Part shown: positions 25,811-35,143 of the stretch, one piece after another | Numbering within the stretch: position 1 is the stretch's first letter | How the letters are laid out: each line of letters begins with the position of its first letter | Origin: Sphaerisporangium cinnabarinum | GTDB taxonomy: Bacteria; Actinomycetota; Actinomycetes; Actinomycetales; Cellulomonadaceae | Length of the DNA stretch: 61,137 nt | Direction: 5' to 3' | Assembly: GCA_003052455.1 (NCBI GenBank) | Contig: QAPD01000007.1 | Location: forward strand, 1-61,137 | Made by a program: the position numbers and the translations under genes | Notes under the pieces: model-generated | The model's database searches: none | Seen by the model: only the letters and a program-made list of their open reading frames with translations | Told to the model about the DNA's origin: nothing

Positions 25811-27442
25811 ATGGGTGGTGACGACCGACGAGAGCAGGACGAGGCGCGACGCCGCGCGCTCGGGCGCGAGGCGCGCACCGAGCCGGAGGCCGGGGCGCCG
25901 CCCCTCGGACCGGGTACCGCGGCCGGCGTGGGCGCCGCCGAGGGGCCTGCGGCGGGGGTCATCGAGGGGGACCACGCGTTCTTCGGGCACCCGCGCGGGC
26001 TGCTGACGCTCTTCACCACGGAGCTGTGGGAGCGGTTCAGCTACTACGGGATGCGCGCGATCCTGCTCTACTACCTCACGGACACCGTGGCGAACGGCGG
26101 CCTGGGCATCGGGGAGACGACCGGGCTCGCGCTCGTGTCGATCTACGGCACGAGCGTGTACCTGCTGTCCGTCGTGGGCGGCTGGCTCGCCGACCGCGTG
26201 ATCGGGTCCCGGCGCTCCGTCCTGTACGGCGGCATCATCATCGCGGCCGGCCACGTGAGCCTCACGGTCCCCGGCACGGGCTTCTCGATGGTCGGCATCG
26301 CGCTCGTGGCGCTCGGCACCGGCCTGCTCAAGCCGAACGTGTCGTCGATGGTCGGCGAGCTGTACGCGCGCGACGACCCGCGCCGCGACTCGGGCTTCTC
26401 GATCTTCTACATGGGCATCAACCTCGGGTCGTTCGTCGCGCCGTTCCTCGTGGGTGCCGCGCGGGCCTGGGGCGGGTACCACGCGGGCTTCGCCGTGGCC
26501 GCGGTGGGCATGGCGGTCGCGCTCGTGTTCTTCGTCGCGGGCCGGCGCTACCTCGGCGAGGCGGGCGCGCACGTGCCCAACCCCGTCCGCCCCGAGGAGC
26601 GCGCGAAGATCGCGCGGATCTTCCTCCTCATCGCGGGCGGCGTGGTGCTCGTCGGCCTGGTCGCCGTCCTCGTCGCCGGCGGGTTCGAGATCTCGACCTT
26701 CATCGACACGATGTCCTACCTCGCGTTCCTCGCGCCGATCGCCTACTTCATCGTCATGTACCGCTCGCCGCGCGTGACGGACGCCGAGCGGCCCCGCGTC
26801 ATCGCGTACATCCCGCTGTTCGTCGCGGCGATGCTCTTCTGGATGATCTTCGAGCAGGCGGCCACGACGCTCTCGGCGTTCGCGAAGAACCGCACCGACC
26901 TCACGTTCTTCGGCGTCGGCATCAGCCCCGAGTTCTTCCAGTCCGTGAACCCGCTGTCGATCATCGTCCTCGCGCCCGTGTTCGCGTGGATCTGGCTCAA
27001 GACGGGCGACCGCCCGACGACGGCCAACAAGTTCGCGCTGGGCCTCACCCTGGCGTCGGTGTCGTTCCTCTTCCTGGCGGGCGCGTCGGCCGTCGTCGGC
27101 GACGGCAAGGCGCCGTCGTGGGTGCTCGTGCTCGTCTACGTGATCCAGACGCTCGGCGAGCTGTGCCTGTCGCCGGTCGGCCTCGCCGCGACGACGCTGC
27201 TCGCGCCCAAGGCGTTCCGGTCCCAGGCGATGGCCCTGTGGTTCCTCGCGCCCGCCGCCGGCCAGGCCATCACGGCGCAGGTCGTGCAGGTCACCGAGGG
27301 CGCCTCCGACACCGCGTACTTCGGCGGGATCGGGGCGGTCACCCTCGTGTTCGCGCTCGCGCTGTTCGCGCTCGCGCCGTGGGTCACGCGGCACATCCGG
27401 CACGCCGACGAGCTCGAGGGCGCGCACACCGCCGGGGCCTGA
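25811..27442 (+). CDS. POT/PTR2 family peptide MFS transporter
   Basis: A 543-residue proton-coupled oligopeptide transporter in the inner membrane. The POT signature ELWERFSYYGMRAILLYYL (about residues 71-89) and the second motif FSIFYMGINLGSFVAP (near 195) are clear, with about 12-14 hydrophobic segments. The first 50 residues are a polar, charged extension that is longer than usual. The ATG at 25811 has only a weak GGAG 10 bases upstream. Some POT proteins also carry nitrate or nucleoside-like compounds. Confidence 0.93.
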   Translation: MGGDDRREQDEARRRALGREARTEPEAGAPPLGPGTAAGVGAAEGPAAGVIEGDHAFFGHPRGLLTLFTTELWERFSYYGMRAILLYYLTDTVANGGLGIGETTGLALVSIYGTSVYLLSVVGGWLADRVIGSRRSVLYGGIIIAAGHVSLTVPGTGFSMVGIALVALGTGLLKPNVSSMVGELYARDDPRRDSGFSIFYMGINLGSFVAPFLVGAARAWGGYHAGFAVAAVGMAVALVFFVAGRRYLGEAGAHVPNPVRPEERAKIARIFLLIAGGVVLVGLVAVLVAGGFEISTFIDTMSYLAFLAPIAYFIVMYRSPRVTDAERPRVIAYIPLFVAAMLFWMIFEQAATTLSAFAKNRTDLTFFGVGISPEFFQSVNPLSIIVLAPVFAWIWLKTGDRPTTANKFALGLTLASVSFLFLAGASAVVGDGKAPSWVLVLVYVIQTLGELCLSPVGLAATTLLAPKAFRSQAMALWFLAPAAGQAITAQVVQVTEGASDTAYFGGIGAVTLVFALALFALAPWVTRHIRHADELEGAHTAGA

Positions 27443-27461
27443 GGGGCGGCGTCGCACGACG

Positions 27462-27491
27462 GCGCGGGGCCGCGACGTCGCGGCCCCGCGC
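27462..27491 (+). terminator. 30-bp perfect palindrome after the POT gene
   Basis: This is a 30-base perfect palindrome (two 15-base arms without loop) 19 bases after the stop. It can work as a hairpin terminator for the transporter and, from the other side, for the doxX gene. Confidence 0.65.
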
Positions 27492-27556
27492 TCGTGCTGC
27501 ACCCGCGCTCGTGCTGCACCCGTGGTGGTGCCGGGCCTGTCGTGGTGCCGGGCCTG
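27485..27556 (+). repeat. Two short tandem direct repeats
   Basis: CCGCGCTCGTGCTGCACC occurs twice in tandem (about 27485-27520), followed by two copies of GTGGTGCCGGGCCTG. They fill the spacer between the POT transporter and doxX. They are probably slippage duplications. Confidence 0.55.
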
Positions 27557-27563
27557 CGGCGCG

Positions 27564-28163
27564 TCAGCGCAGCCAGGCGGCCCGGCGCACGAGGGGAAGG
27601 GTCGCCCAGCGGCGGCCGAGGCCCCACGTGTCGCCCGCGAGCGTCGTGGCGAGGACGGCGAGGAGCAGGACGACGAGGACGTGCTCGTCGACGACGGGGT
27701 TGTTCGAGCCCGGCGCGACCGGCCACTGCGACAGCCACAGCATCGCGAAGAGGACGGTGCCGCTCACCGCGGCGACGCGCAGGCCGATCCCCAGCAGGAG
27801 CGCGAGGCCGACGCCCAGCAGCCCCAGCATGAACAGCCAGTCGGTGACGGGGCTCGCCATCGCGGCGAACGTGCTCGCGAGCGGGCCCTGGGCGCCGTTC
27901 TCGAGGTAGCCCTGCGTGGGTGCGCCCCCCGCGAGCCACGCGCGCTCGCGCGGGGTCGCGTAGCCGAGGCCGACGAGCTTGTCGGTGAACGGCCACAGGA
28001 AGACGACTGCCGTGCCGATCCGCGTGAGCGCGAGGGCGTGGCGGGCCGACGAGCGCGTGACGACGTCGTCCTGCGTGACGGGGTCGGTGGTGCGGGCCGA
28101 CGCGCTGCGCGCCGCCGACCCGGGGGAGGCGCCGGGCGGCGAGGACGTGGTGGACGTGGACAT
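27564..28163 (-). CDS. DoxX family membrane protein
   Basis: A 199-residue protein with four hydrophobic segments after a polar 50-residue N-terminal tail. The DoxX pattern RIGTAVVFLWPFTDKLVGLG starts near residue 55, and the conserved end is NNPVVDEHVLVVLLLAVLATTLAG. DoxX proteins have been linked to thiol and oxidative stress and to quinone-dependent oxidation, but no function can be fixed here. The start has GAGGGGGCACC just upstream; in-frame upstream codons are not conserved-looking. Confidence 0.82.
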   Translation of the reverse strand: MSTSTTSSPPGASPGSAARSASARTTDPVTQDDVVTRSSARHALALTRIGTAVVFLWPFTDKLVGLGYATPRERAWLAGGAPTQGYLENGAQGPLASTFAAMASPVTDWLFMLGLLGVGLALLLGIGLRVAAVSGTVLFAMLWLSQWPVAPGSNNPVVDEHVLVVLLLAVLATTLAGDTWGLGRRWATLPLVRRAAWLR

Positions 28164-28483
28164 GGAGGTGCCCCCTCGGGGAAAGAAGTGGTCGGGTCGG
28201 GGCCGGCGAGGACCTGCCCCGACCCGAGCGGTGTGCCGCTCCCCGTCGAGGCGTCGCGGTGGTCGTCCGGCCGTGACGTGCTCGCCCACGGTGGCAGGGG
28301 TACGGGAGGCGGTTCAACCCTTACGTCCGGATCGCGTGGACATCCCGTAGGCCCGGCCGGGCTACGTACGTAGGCCCCCCGACCACGAGGCGGACGCCGC
28401 GGCCGACCACCCGCGGCGAGGCGTAATGTGGCCCGGCGGCCGGAGGATCGGTCGCAGCACCCCGTCGAAGGAGCTGACCCGGA
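28164..28483. other. Divergent intergenic region doxX / ilvD
   Basis: These 320 bases hold no gene. On the plus strand a -10 box TAATGT (28424-28429) lies in front of ilvD without a clear -35. In the middle are a 12-bp perfect palindrome CTACGTACGTAG (28362-28373) and, overlapping it, an imperfect hairpin CGTAG-G-CCCGG/CCGGG-CTACG (28346-28366). They may be an operator for one of the two genes; the regulator is unknown. Confidence 0.5.
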
Positions 28484-30346
28484 ATGAGCCGCCCCCTGCG
28501 CTCTCGGACGTCCACCCACGGCCGCAACATGGCCGGCGCCCGCGCCCTCTGGCGCGCGACCGGCATGGGCGCGGAGGACTTCGGCAAGCCGATCATCGCG
28601 ATCGCCAACTCGTACACGCAGTTCGTCCCCGGCCACGTCCACCTCAAGGACATGGGCGACCTCGTCGCGTCCGCGATCCGCGAGGCCGGCGGCGTCTCCA
28701 AGGAGTTCAACACCATCGCCGTAGACGACGGCATCGCCATGGGCCACGGCGGCATGCTCTACTCGCTGCCGAGCCGCGACCTCATCGCCGACTCGGTCGA
28801 GTACATGGTCAACGCGCACTGCGCCGACGCCCTCGTGTGCATCTCGAACTGCGACAAGATCACGCCCGGCATGCTCAACGCCGCGCTGCGGCTCAACATC
28901 CCGGTGATCTTCGTGTCCGGCGGACCCATGGAGGCGGGCAAGGCGGTCGTGGCGAACGGCGTCGCGAAGACCCCGCTCAACCTCGTCAACGCGATCAACT
29001 ACTCGGCCGACGACGCGGTCTCCGACGCGGCGCTCGCCCAGGTCGAGGAGAACGCGTGCCCCACGTGCGGGTCGTGCTCGGGCATGTTCACGGCGAACTC
29101 GATGAACTGCCTCACCGAGGCGCTCGGCCTGTCGCTCCCCGGCAACGGCTCGACCCTCGCGACGCACGCCGCGCGCAAGGAGCTCTTCCTCGAGGCGGGC
29201 CGCACGATCGTCGGGCTCGCGAAGCGCTACTACGAGGACGAGGACGACTCCGTCGCGCCCCGGTCGATCGCGACCAAGGCCGCGTTCTCGAACGCCATGG
29301 CGCTCGACGTCGCGATGGGCGGCTCGACCAACACCGTGCTGCACGTCCTGGCCGCCGCGCAGGAGGGTGAGGTCGACTTCGACCTCACCGACATCGAGCG
29401 CATCAGCCGCCAGGTGCCGTGCCTGTCCAAGGTCGCGCCGAACCACCCGAGCTTCCACATGGAGGACGTGCACCGCGCCGGCGGCATCCCCGCCCTCCTG
29501 GGCGAGCTCGACCGCGCGGGCCTGCTCGACCACGACGTCACGAGCGTGCACACGCCGACGCTGCGCGAGTGGCTCGACGACTGGGACGTCCGGGGCGGCA
29601 AGGCGACCGAGCGGGCCGTCGAGCTGTTCCACGCGGCGCCCGGGGGAGTGCGCACCACGCAGGCGTTCTCGACGTCGAACCGCTGGGAGTCGCTCGACAC
29701 CGACGCGGCCGACGGCTGCATCCGCGACCTCGAGCACGCGTACACCGTCGAGGGCGGGCTCGCCGTGCTGCGCGGCAACCTCGCCGAGGACGGCGCCGTG
29801 TTCAAGACCGCCGGGGTCGACCCGGACGTCTTCCACTTCGTCGGGACGGCGCTCGTCTGCGAGTCGCAGGACGAGGCCGTCGAGAAGATCCTCACCAAGC
29901 AGGTCCAGCCCGGCCACGTCGTCGTCGTGCGCTACGAGGGCCCCGCGGGCGGCCCGGGCATGCAGGAGATGCTGTACCCGACGTCGTTCATCAAGGGCCG
30001 CGGCCTCGGCAAGGTCACCGCGCTCATCACCGACGGCCGTTTCTCCGGCGGGTCGTCGGGCATCTCCGTCGGCCACGTCTCGCCCGAGGCCGCCGCGGGC
30101 GGCGTCATCGGCCTCGTCGAGGACGGCGACGAGATCGAGATCGACGTCGACACGCGCCTCATCCGCCTCAACGTGCCGGACGACGTGCTCGCCGAGCGCC
30201 GCGCCAAGATGGAGGCGCGCGAGAACCCGTGGCAGCCGGTCGACCGCGACCGCTACGTGTCACCGGCCCTCCAGGCCTACGCCGCCATGGCGACGTCCGC
30301 CGACCGCGGCGCCGTCCGCGACGTGTCGCTGATCAAGCGCCGCTGA
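28484..30346 (+). CDS. ilvD: Dihydroxy-acid dehydratase, [4Fe-4S] type
   Basis: A 620-residue enzyme of isoleucine and valine synthesis, removing water from dihydroxy acids. It has the E. coli-type features: length above 600, Cys123 in [10 protein letters not shown], and the Cys-rich [14 protein letters not shown] (Cys192, 195, 198), which bind an oxygen-sensitive [4Fe-4S] cluster. The start has GAAGGAG 10 bases upstream. A second, different ilvD lies 0.8 kb downstream. A hairpin follows the stop. Confidence 0.95.
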   Translation: MSRPLRSRTSTHGRNMAGARALWRATGMGAEDFGKPIIAIANSYTQFVPGHVHLKDMGDLVASAIREAGGVSKEFNTIAVDDGIAMGHGGMLYSLPSRDLIADSVEYMVNAHCADALVCISNCDKITPGMLNAALRLNIPVIFVSGGPMEAGKAVVANGVAKTPLNLVNAINYSADDAVSDAALAQVEENACPTCGSCSGMFTANSMNCLTEALGLSLPGNGSTLATHAARKELFLEAGRTIVGLAKRYYEDEDDSVAPRSIATKAAFSNAMALDVAMGGSTNTVLHVLAAAQEGEVDFDLTDIERISRQVPCLSKVAPNHPSFHMEDVHRAGGIPALLGELDRAGLLDHDVTSVHTPTLREWLDDWDVRGGKATERAVELFHAAPGGVRTTQAFSTSNRWESLDTDAADGCIRDLEHAYTVEGGLAVLRGNLAEDGAVFKTAGVDPDVFHFVGTALVCESQDEAVEKILTKQVQPGHVVVVRYEGPAGGPGMQEMLYPTSFIKGRGLGKVTALITDGRFSGGSSGISVGHVSPEAAAGGVIGLVEDGDEIEIDVDTRLIRLNVPDDVLAERRAKMEARENPWQPVDRDRYVSPALQAYAAMATSADRGAVRDVSLIKRR

Positions 30347-30355
30347 CCCGACGAC

Positions 30356-30389
30356 GACGGGACCGCACCTCGGAAGGTGCGGGCCCGTC
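30356..30389 (+). terminator. Terminator after the first ilvD
   Basis: The stem ACGACGGG-A-CCGCACCT / AGGTGCGG-G-CCCGTCGT has one internal mismatch and a 4-base loop. It lies about ten bases after the stop. End positions are approximate. The convergent lipoprotein gene could use it as well. Confidence 0.6.
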
Positions 30390-30430
30390 GTTGTGCCCGG
30401 CCGGGAGCGGCCCCCCGGTGAGGGTGCGGG

Positions 30431-30991
30431 TCAGCACTCCTCCTCGGACTGCTCCGTGACGACCCACCGTGGCCCGTGCGGCACCATGACGGCCGTGCCG
30501 CAGTCGCCGCCGTCGTAGACGACGGACAGCACCGTCGCGTCGGCCCGCTCCTCGCGGACACCGACCTCGACGTCCGGGACGTCGCCCACGGCGGAGTAGA
30601 GACCGGCGGTGGTCGTGATCATCGAGGCGCAGTCCGTGATGCCGGGCCACCCCTGGGACGCCATCTCGGCGACCATCCGGTCGACGAGCTCCGGGGCGAG
30701 GTAGGCGCATGCGACCTCCACGTCCGGCGCACGGCTCGCGGCGAGCCACGCGCGGAACGACTCCTCGGGCGTCTCGGCCTGCTCCTCAGGGGCCTCCTCG
30801 GCGCTCGCGGTCTCCGTCGCGGTCGCGGCGTCGTCGGGCGTCGCCGTCGTCGCGTCCGGCGCCGGGGCCGACGTCGTGGAGGCGGGCGAGCCGGGGCTCG
30901 TGCCCGACGGCGCGGGAGCCGCGCACGCGGCGGTCGCGGCCAGGGCGAGGACGGGCAGGAGGGCTCGAGCGGCCCCGGGGCGTGTGCGCAC
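30431..30991 (-). CDS. Putative secreted lipoprotein
   Basis: A 186-residue protein not recognised beyond its export signal. Residues 1-23 are a lipoprotein signal peptide (MRTRPGAARALLPVLALAAT, then lipobox ending at Cys23). Residues 25-75 are a Ser/Thr/Pro/Ala/Glu-rich linker, and the folded part follows (about 76-186) with four Cys that could form disulfides. It starts with GTG. It sits between the two ilvD genes on the opposite strand; the neighbours say nothing about its job. Confidence 0.72.
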   Translation of the reverse strand: MRTRPGAARALLPVLALAATAACAAPAPSGTSPGSPASTTSAPAPDATTATPDDAATATETASAEEAPEEQAETPEESFRAWLAASRAPDVEVACAYLAPELVDRMVAEMASQGWPGITDCASMITTTAGLYSAVGDVPDVEVGVREERADATVLSVVYDGGDCGTAVMVPHGPRWVVTEQSEEEC

Positions 30992-31118
30992 GGCCCCATG
31001 ATGCCGTGCGGGGTCGTGCCGCGGTCGGCCCGTCTCGTCCCGCTCGGGCTCGCTCCGGTCCGCGGCGTGCCGCGGAGTGTCCGGCGCGTCCCGCCGCGCC
31101 CCCCGCGGGTGGCGTTCC

Positions 31119-31124
31119 TAGAGT
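31119..31124 (+). promoter_or_regulatory. -10 box of the second ilvD (leaderless start)
   Basis: TAGAGT lies exactly six bases before the ATG, with no ribosome binding site in between. Confidence 0.6.
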
Positions 31125-31130
31125 GGGGTC

Positions 31131-32849
31131 ATGACTGGGCACACCTCGGGGTCCGACGCCGGACCCGACCTCAAGCCGCGTTCCCGCCAGGTCACCGACG
31201 GCCTGGAGGCGACGGCGTCGCGCGGCATGCTGCGCGCCGTCGGGATGGGCGACGAGGACTTCGCCAAGCCGCAGATCGGCATCGCGAGCTCGTGGAACGA
31301 GATCACGCCGTGCAACCTGTCGCTCGACCGGCTCGCGCAGGGCGCCAAGGAGGGCGTGCACGCGGGCGGCGGGTACCCGCTGCAGTTCGGGACGATCTCC
31401 GTCTCCGACGGCATCTCCATGGGCCACGAGGGGATGCACTTCTCGCTCGTGAGCCGCGACATCATCGCGGACTCGGTCGAGACGGTCGTCCAGGCGGAGC
31501 GCCTCGACGGGACGGTCCTGCTCGCCGGGTGCGACAAGTCCCTCCCGGGGATGCTCATGGCGGCCGCGCGGCTCGACCTGGCGAGCGTGTTCCTCTACGC
31601 GGGCTCGATCATGCCGGGCTGGGTCAAGCTCTCCGACGGCACGGAGAAGGACGTCACGCTCATCGACGCGTTCGAGGCGGTCGGCGCGTGCGCGCGCGGG
31701 CTCATGAGCCGCGAGGACGTGGACCGCATCGAGCGCGCCATCTGCCCCGGCGAGGGCGCGTGCGGCGGCATGTACACCGCGAACACGATGGCGTCGGTCG
31801 CCGAGGCGATGGGCATGTCGCTGCCCGGCTCGGCGGCGCCGCCGTCGGCGGACCGGCGCCGCGACGCGTTCGCGCACCGCTCGGGCGAGGCCGTCGTCAA
31901 CCTGCTGCGGCTCGGCATCACGGCGCGCGACATCATGACGAAGGAGGCGTTCGAGAACGCGATCGCCGTCGTCATGGCGTTCGGCGGCTCCACCAACGCG
32001 GTGCTGCACCTGCTCGCCATCGCGCACGAGGCCGAGGTCGACCTCACGCTCGCCGACTTCGACCGGGTGGCGAGCCGCGTGCCGCACCTCGGCGACCTCA
32101 AGCCGTTCGGGCGCTACGTGATGAACGACGTCGACCGCATCGGCGGCGTGCCCGTGGTCATGAAGGCCCTGCTCGACGCCGGGCTGCTGCACGGCGACGC
32201 GCTCACCGTCACCGGCCGCACGGTCGCGGAGAACCTCGCCGACATCGACCCGCCCGACCCGGACGGCAAGATCCTGCGGGCCCTCGACAACCCCATCCAC
32301 CACACGGGCGGCATCACGATCCTGCACGGGTCGCTCGCGCCCGAGGGCGCCGTCGTGAAGTCCGCCGGGTTCGACGAGGACGTGTTCGAGGGCACCGCGC
32401 GCGTCTTCGAGCGCGAGCGGGCGGCGCTCGACGCCTTGGAGGACGGCACGATCACCGACGGGGACGTCGTCGTCATCCGCTACGAGGGGCCCAAGGGCGG
32501 CCCGGGCATGCGCGAGATGCTCGCCATCACGGGCGCGATCAAGGGCGCGGGCCTCGGCAAGACCGTCCTGCTGCTCACGGACGGCCGCTTCTCCGGCGGG
32601 ACGACCGGCCTGTGCGTGGGGCACGTCGCGCCCGAGGCGGTCGACGGCGGCCCCATCGCGTTCGTGCGCGACGGCGACCCGATCCGGCTCGACGTGGCGA
32701 ACAAGACGCTCGACCTGCTCGTCGACGCCGACACGCTCGCCGCGCGCCGCGACGGGTGGGCGCCGCTGCCCCCGACGTTCACGCGCGGGGTGCTCGCCAA
32801 GTACGCCAAGCTCGTCCAGTCGGCGTCGCGCGGCGCGATCCTCGAGTGA
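31131..32849 (+). CDS. ilvD: Dihydroxy-acid dehydratase, [2Fe-2S] type
   Basis: A 572-residue dehydratase of the shorter branch found in mycobacteria and plants. The cluster ligands should be Cys61 (EITPCNLSL), Cys134 ([11 protein letters not shown]) and Cys211 ([14 protein letters not shown]), the pattern of the oxygen-tolerant [2Fe-2S] enzymes. It differs strongly from the ilvD at 28484, so this is an old paralog pair, not a recent copy. It could serve BCAA synthesis under oxidising conditions or act on a sugar acid. The start is set by the -10 box six bases upstream. Confidence 0.93.
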   Translation: MTGHTSGSDAGPDLKPRSRQVTDGLEATASRGMLRAVGMGDEDFAKPQIGIASSWNEITPCNLSLDRLAQGAKEGVHAGGGYPLQFGTISVSDGISMGHEGMHFSLVSRDIIADSVETVVQAERLDGTVLLAGCDKSLPGMLMAAARLDLASVFLYAGSIMPGWVKLSDGTEKDVTLIDAFEAVGACARGLMSREDVDRIERAICPGEGACGGMYTANTMASVAEAMGMSLPGSAAPPSADRRRDAFAHRSGEAVVNLLRLGITARDIMTKEAFENAIAVVMAFGGSTNAVLHLLAIAHEAEVDLTLADFDRVASRVPHLGDLKPFGRYVMNDVDRIGGVPVVMKALLDAGLLHGDALTVTGRTVAENLADIDPPDPDGKILRALDNPIHHTGGITILHGSLAPEGAVVKSAGFDEDVFEGTARVFERERAALDALEDGTITDGDVVVIRYEGPKGGPGMREMLAITGAIKGAGLGKTVLLLTDGRFSGGTTGLCVGHVAPEAVDGGPIAFVRDGDPIRLDVANKTLDLLVDADTLAARRDGWAPLPPTFTRGVLAKYAKLVQSASRGAILE

Positions 32850-32929
32850 CCGCGGAGCGCGCGGGCGTCGGAGGCGCGCACTAGCGTGGTGTCGCACCTC
32901 GCCGCAGCGACGCACCCCGGAGGACGGCC

Positions 32930-33604
32930 ATGACCCAGACGGCGGACGACCGCATCACCGCGCGCCAGTTCCACGACAGCGACGGCGTCGAGGACTGGCG
33001 GGTCATCCTCAGGACCGTGCAGACGCTGTTCCGCACGGGCTCCTTCACCGCGGGCGTCGAGCTGGTCGACGCGATCGGCGAGCTCGCGGAGGCGGCGAAC
33101 CACCACCCCGACGTCGACCTGCGGTACGGGTCGGTGACGGTCCGGCTGACGTCGCACGACGTCGGGGGCGTCAGCGCACGCGACGTGGCCCTCGCCCGGC
33201 AGATCTCCGCGGCGGCGCGCGAGCTCGACCTCCGCGCGGACCCGACCGCGGTGCAGGACCTCGAGATCGCGGTCGACACCCTCGTCGGGTCGGCGGTGCA
33301 GCCGTTCTGGCGCGCCGTCCTCGGGTTCGACGAGGGCGCGCCCGAGCTGCCCGCGCCCGAGCTCCGCGACCCGACCGCGCACGCTCCCGCGTTCTGGTTC
33401 CAGCAGATGGACGCGCCGCGCGAGCAGCGCAACCGCATCCACGTGGACGTGACGGTCCCGCACGACGTCGCGGAGGCGCGCGTCACCGCCGCCATCGCCG
33501 CGGGCGGGCACCTCGTCTCCGACCGGCGCGCGCCGGCCTTCTGGGTCCTGGCCGACGCCGAGGGCAACGAGGCGTGCGTGTGCACCTGGCAGGCGCGCGA
33601 CTGA
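32930..33604 (+). CDS. Pterin-4a-carbinolamine dehydratase-like / VOC domain fusion
   Basis: A 224-residue two-domain protein. Residues about 1-95 match the PCD/DCoH family, with the active-site HHP (58-60) and the following acidic and His residues. Residues about 100-224 form a half-glyoxalase (VOC) fold with PFWRAVLGFDEG and WFQQMDAPREQRNRIHVDV. The fusion occurs in other actinobacteria. The window has no pterin-dependent hydroxylase, so the role is unclear. A possible -10 box TAGCGT is at 32882-32887, and CCGGAGGACGG precedes the ATG. Confidence 0.82.
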   Translation: MTQTADDRITARQFHDSDGVEDWRVILRTVQTLFRTGSFTAGVELVDAIGELAEAANHHPDVDLRYGSVTVRLTSHDVGGVSARDVALARQISAAARELDLRADPTAVQDLEIAVDTLVGSAVQPFWRAVLGFDEGAPELPAPELRDPTAHAPAFWFQQMDAPREQRNRIHVDVTVPHDVAEARVTAAIAAGGHLVSDRRAPAFWVLADAEGNEACVCTWQARD

Positions 33605-33650
33605 CGCGAGGCGTCGCTCCCGGCCCGGCGGCGTGGCCCCTCACAGGGGG

Positions 33651-35015
33651 TCAGGCGCGCGCGACGACGAGCTCGTCGTAGCCGGGCACGAGCACCCGGC
33701 GCTTGGCGCGGCGGGACACGACGCGCAGGGGTGCGCCGTCGTCGTACAGCGCGTGCAGGAGCGCGGCGATCTCGGCGCGGGCGAGCGCGGCGCCGAGGCA
33801 CAGGTGGCGCCCCGCGCCGAACCAGAGCTGACGCGTCTCGCGCACGTAGGGACGGTCGGCGCGGAACGGCCCGGCCGCCGCGTTCGCCGCCCACGTGAGG
33901 ATCATGACGCGCTCCCCGGCGCGCAGGGTGCGGCCCGCGACCTCGACGTCGGCCGACACGCCCCGGCCGATCACCGACGCCGGGCTCGTCACGCGCAGAC
34001 CCTCGCGCACGGCGTTCTCGACGGCGTCCGGCTCGCCGGCTGCGCGCGTGACGGGGCGGGCCCGCTCGTCGGCCAGGAGCCGGAGCAGGCGGTGCTGCTC
34101 GCCCGTGTCGATCAGGAGCGCGGTGGTGCGGGCCATGGCCGACGCCGACGTCTCGGTGCCCGCGACCATGAGCAGGCTCGCGAGCCCGGTCGTCTCCTCC
34201 AGCCCGAGGCCGAGCTCGCGGCACCGGCCCAGCAGGCGGTCGGCCGGTGCGTGCCGCCACCCGTCCGGGACGCCCTGGGTCAGCTCGGCGACGATCTCCC
34301 GCGCCGCCGCGACCTGGTCCGGCGCGAGGTACGTCGAGCCGGCGCTGCCGAGCGCGATCGACGCGAGCCGCTCGCCCGTCGCGAAGGCCGTGAGCGCGTC
34401 GTCGTCCGTCGGGACGGCCTCCGGCGCCGCGCCCCTCCCGGCGCCCGCCGCTGATCCCGCCCCTGTGCCCGGCCCTGTGCCCGCCCCGGTGGCCGCCGGG
34501 GACGGGATGCCGAGCAGCGAGATCATCATCCGGCCGACGAGCACGCGGGCGAGCCGGCCGACGTCGACCGACCCGCCCGCGGCGAGGGTGCGGCGCGCGT
34601 CGTCGAGCGCGAGCGACCAGGCGCCGTCGACGAGCGTCGCGGCGCTCGCCTCGGTGAAGAGCTCGCGCGAGCGGGTGCGCAGGTCGTGGTGGCCCGGGCC
34701 GTCGAACAGGTCGAGGACCCAGTCGCCGAGGATCTGGGCCCACAGGTGCCCGACCCCGCCCTCGCCGACGATCGTGAAGTGCCGGTGGTCGGTGAGGATG
34801 CGGCGGCCGACGGTCGGGTCGGCCGTCACCCACCCGAGACCCGGCACCCGGCGCAGCCCTCCGCCCGGGCGCGGGCCGGTGAGCGCGCCGCCCACGAGGA
34901 GCACGCCGGCCATCGCGGGGCGCGCGGCGGTGAGGACCTGCAGCTCGCGCCGGGTCGTGGGCAGGGCGCGACGTCGCTCGCGGGTGGGCACGGGGCCGGT
35001 CGTGGTCGCAGTCAC
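33651..35015 (-). CDS. Cytochrome P450 (divergent gene of the ole-like cluster)
   Basis: A 454-residue soluble P450. The I-helix AGTETSA, the ExxR (EGLR) and the heme loop WFGAGRHLCLG (Cys about 47 residues from the C-terminus) are present. An unusual Gly/Ala-rich loop (nucleotides about 34425-34500) interrupts the middle. It faces the OleA-like gene across about 130 bases, with a -10-like CACACT six bases before the chosen GTG; an in-frame GTG 21 codons upstream (35078) is the alternative. Its closest partner is the second P450 at 37023. Substrate unknown; tailoring of the cluster product is likely. Confidence 0.9.
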   Translation of the reverse strand: MTATTTGPVPTRERRRALPTTRRELQVLTAARPAMAGVLLVGGALTGPRPGGGLRRVPGLGWVTADPTVGRRILTDHRHFTIVGEGGVGHLWAQILGDWVLDLFDGPGHHDLRTRSRELFTEASAATLVDGAWSLALDDARRTLAAGGSVDVGRLARVLVGRMMISLLGIPSPAATGAGTGPGTGAGSAAGAGRGAAPEAVPTDDDALTAFATGERLASIALGSAGSTYLAPDQVAAAREIVAELTQGVPDGWRHAPADRLLGRCRELGLGLEETTGLASLLMVAGTETSASAMARTTALLIDTGEQHRLLRLLADERARPVTRAAGEPDAVENAVREGLRVTSPASVIGRGVSADVEVAGRTLRAGERVMILTWAANAAAGPFRADRPYVRETRQLWFGAGRHLCLGAALARAEIAALLHALYDDGAPLRVVSRRAKRRVLVPGYDELVVARA

Positions 35016-35130
35016 CGGGTCAGTGTGGCGCACCGGCGAGGTCACGGGGCGGCTGCGCCGCCGTTCGCGGATGGGCACTTCACCCCATCGGAACCTGTGG
35101 ACGACCGCCGTCCGAGGGGGTCTGCTTGGC

Positions 35131-35136
35131 TACTGT
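35131..35136 (+). promoter_or_regulatory. -10 box of the ole-like operon (leaderless start)
   Basis: TACTGT is seven bases before the GTG of the OleA-like gene. No ribosome binding site lies between, and no clear -35 was found. Confidence 0.55.
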
Positions 35137-35143
35137 GTCGCGC

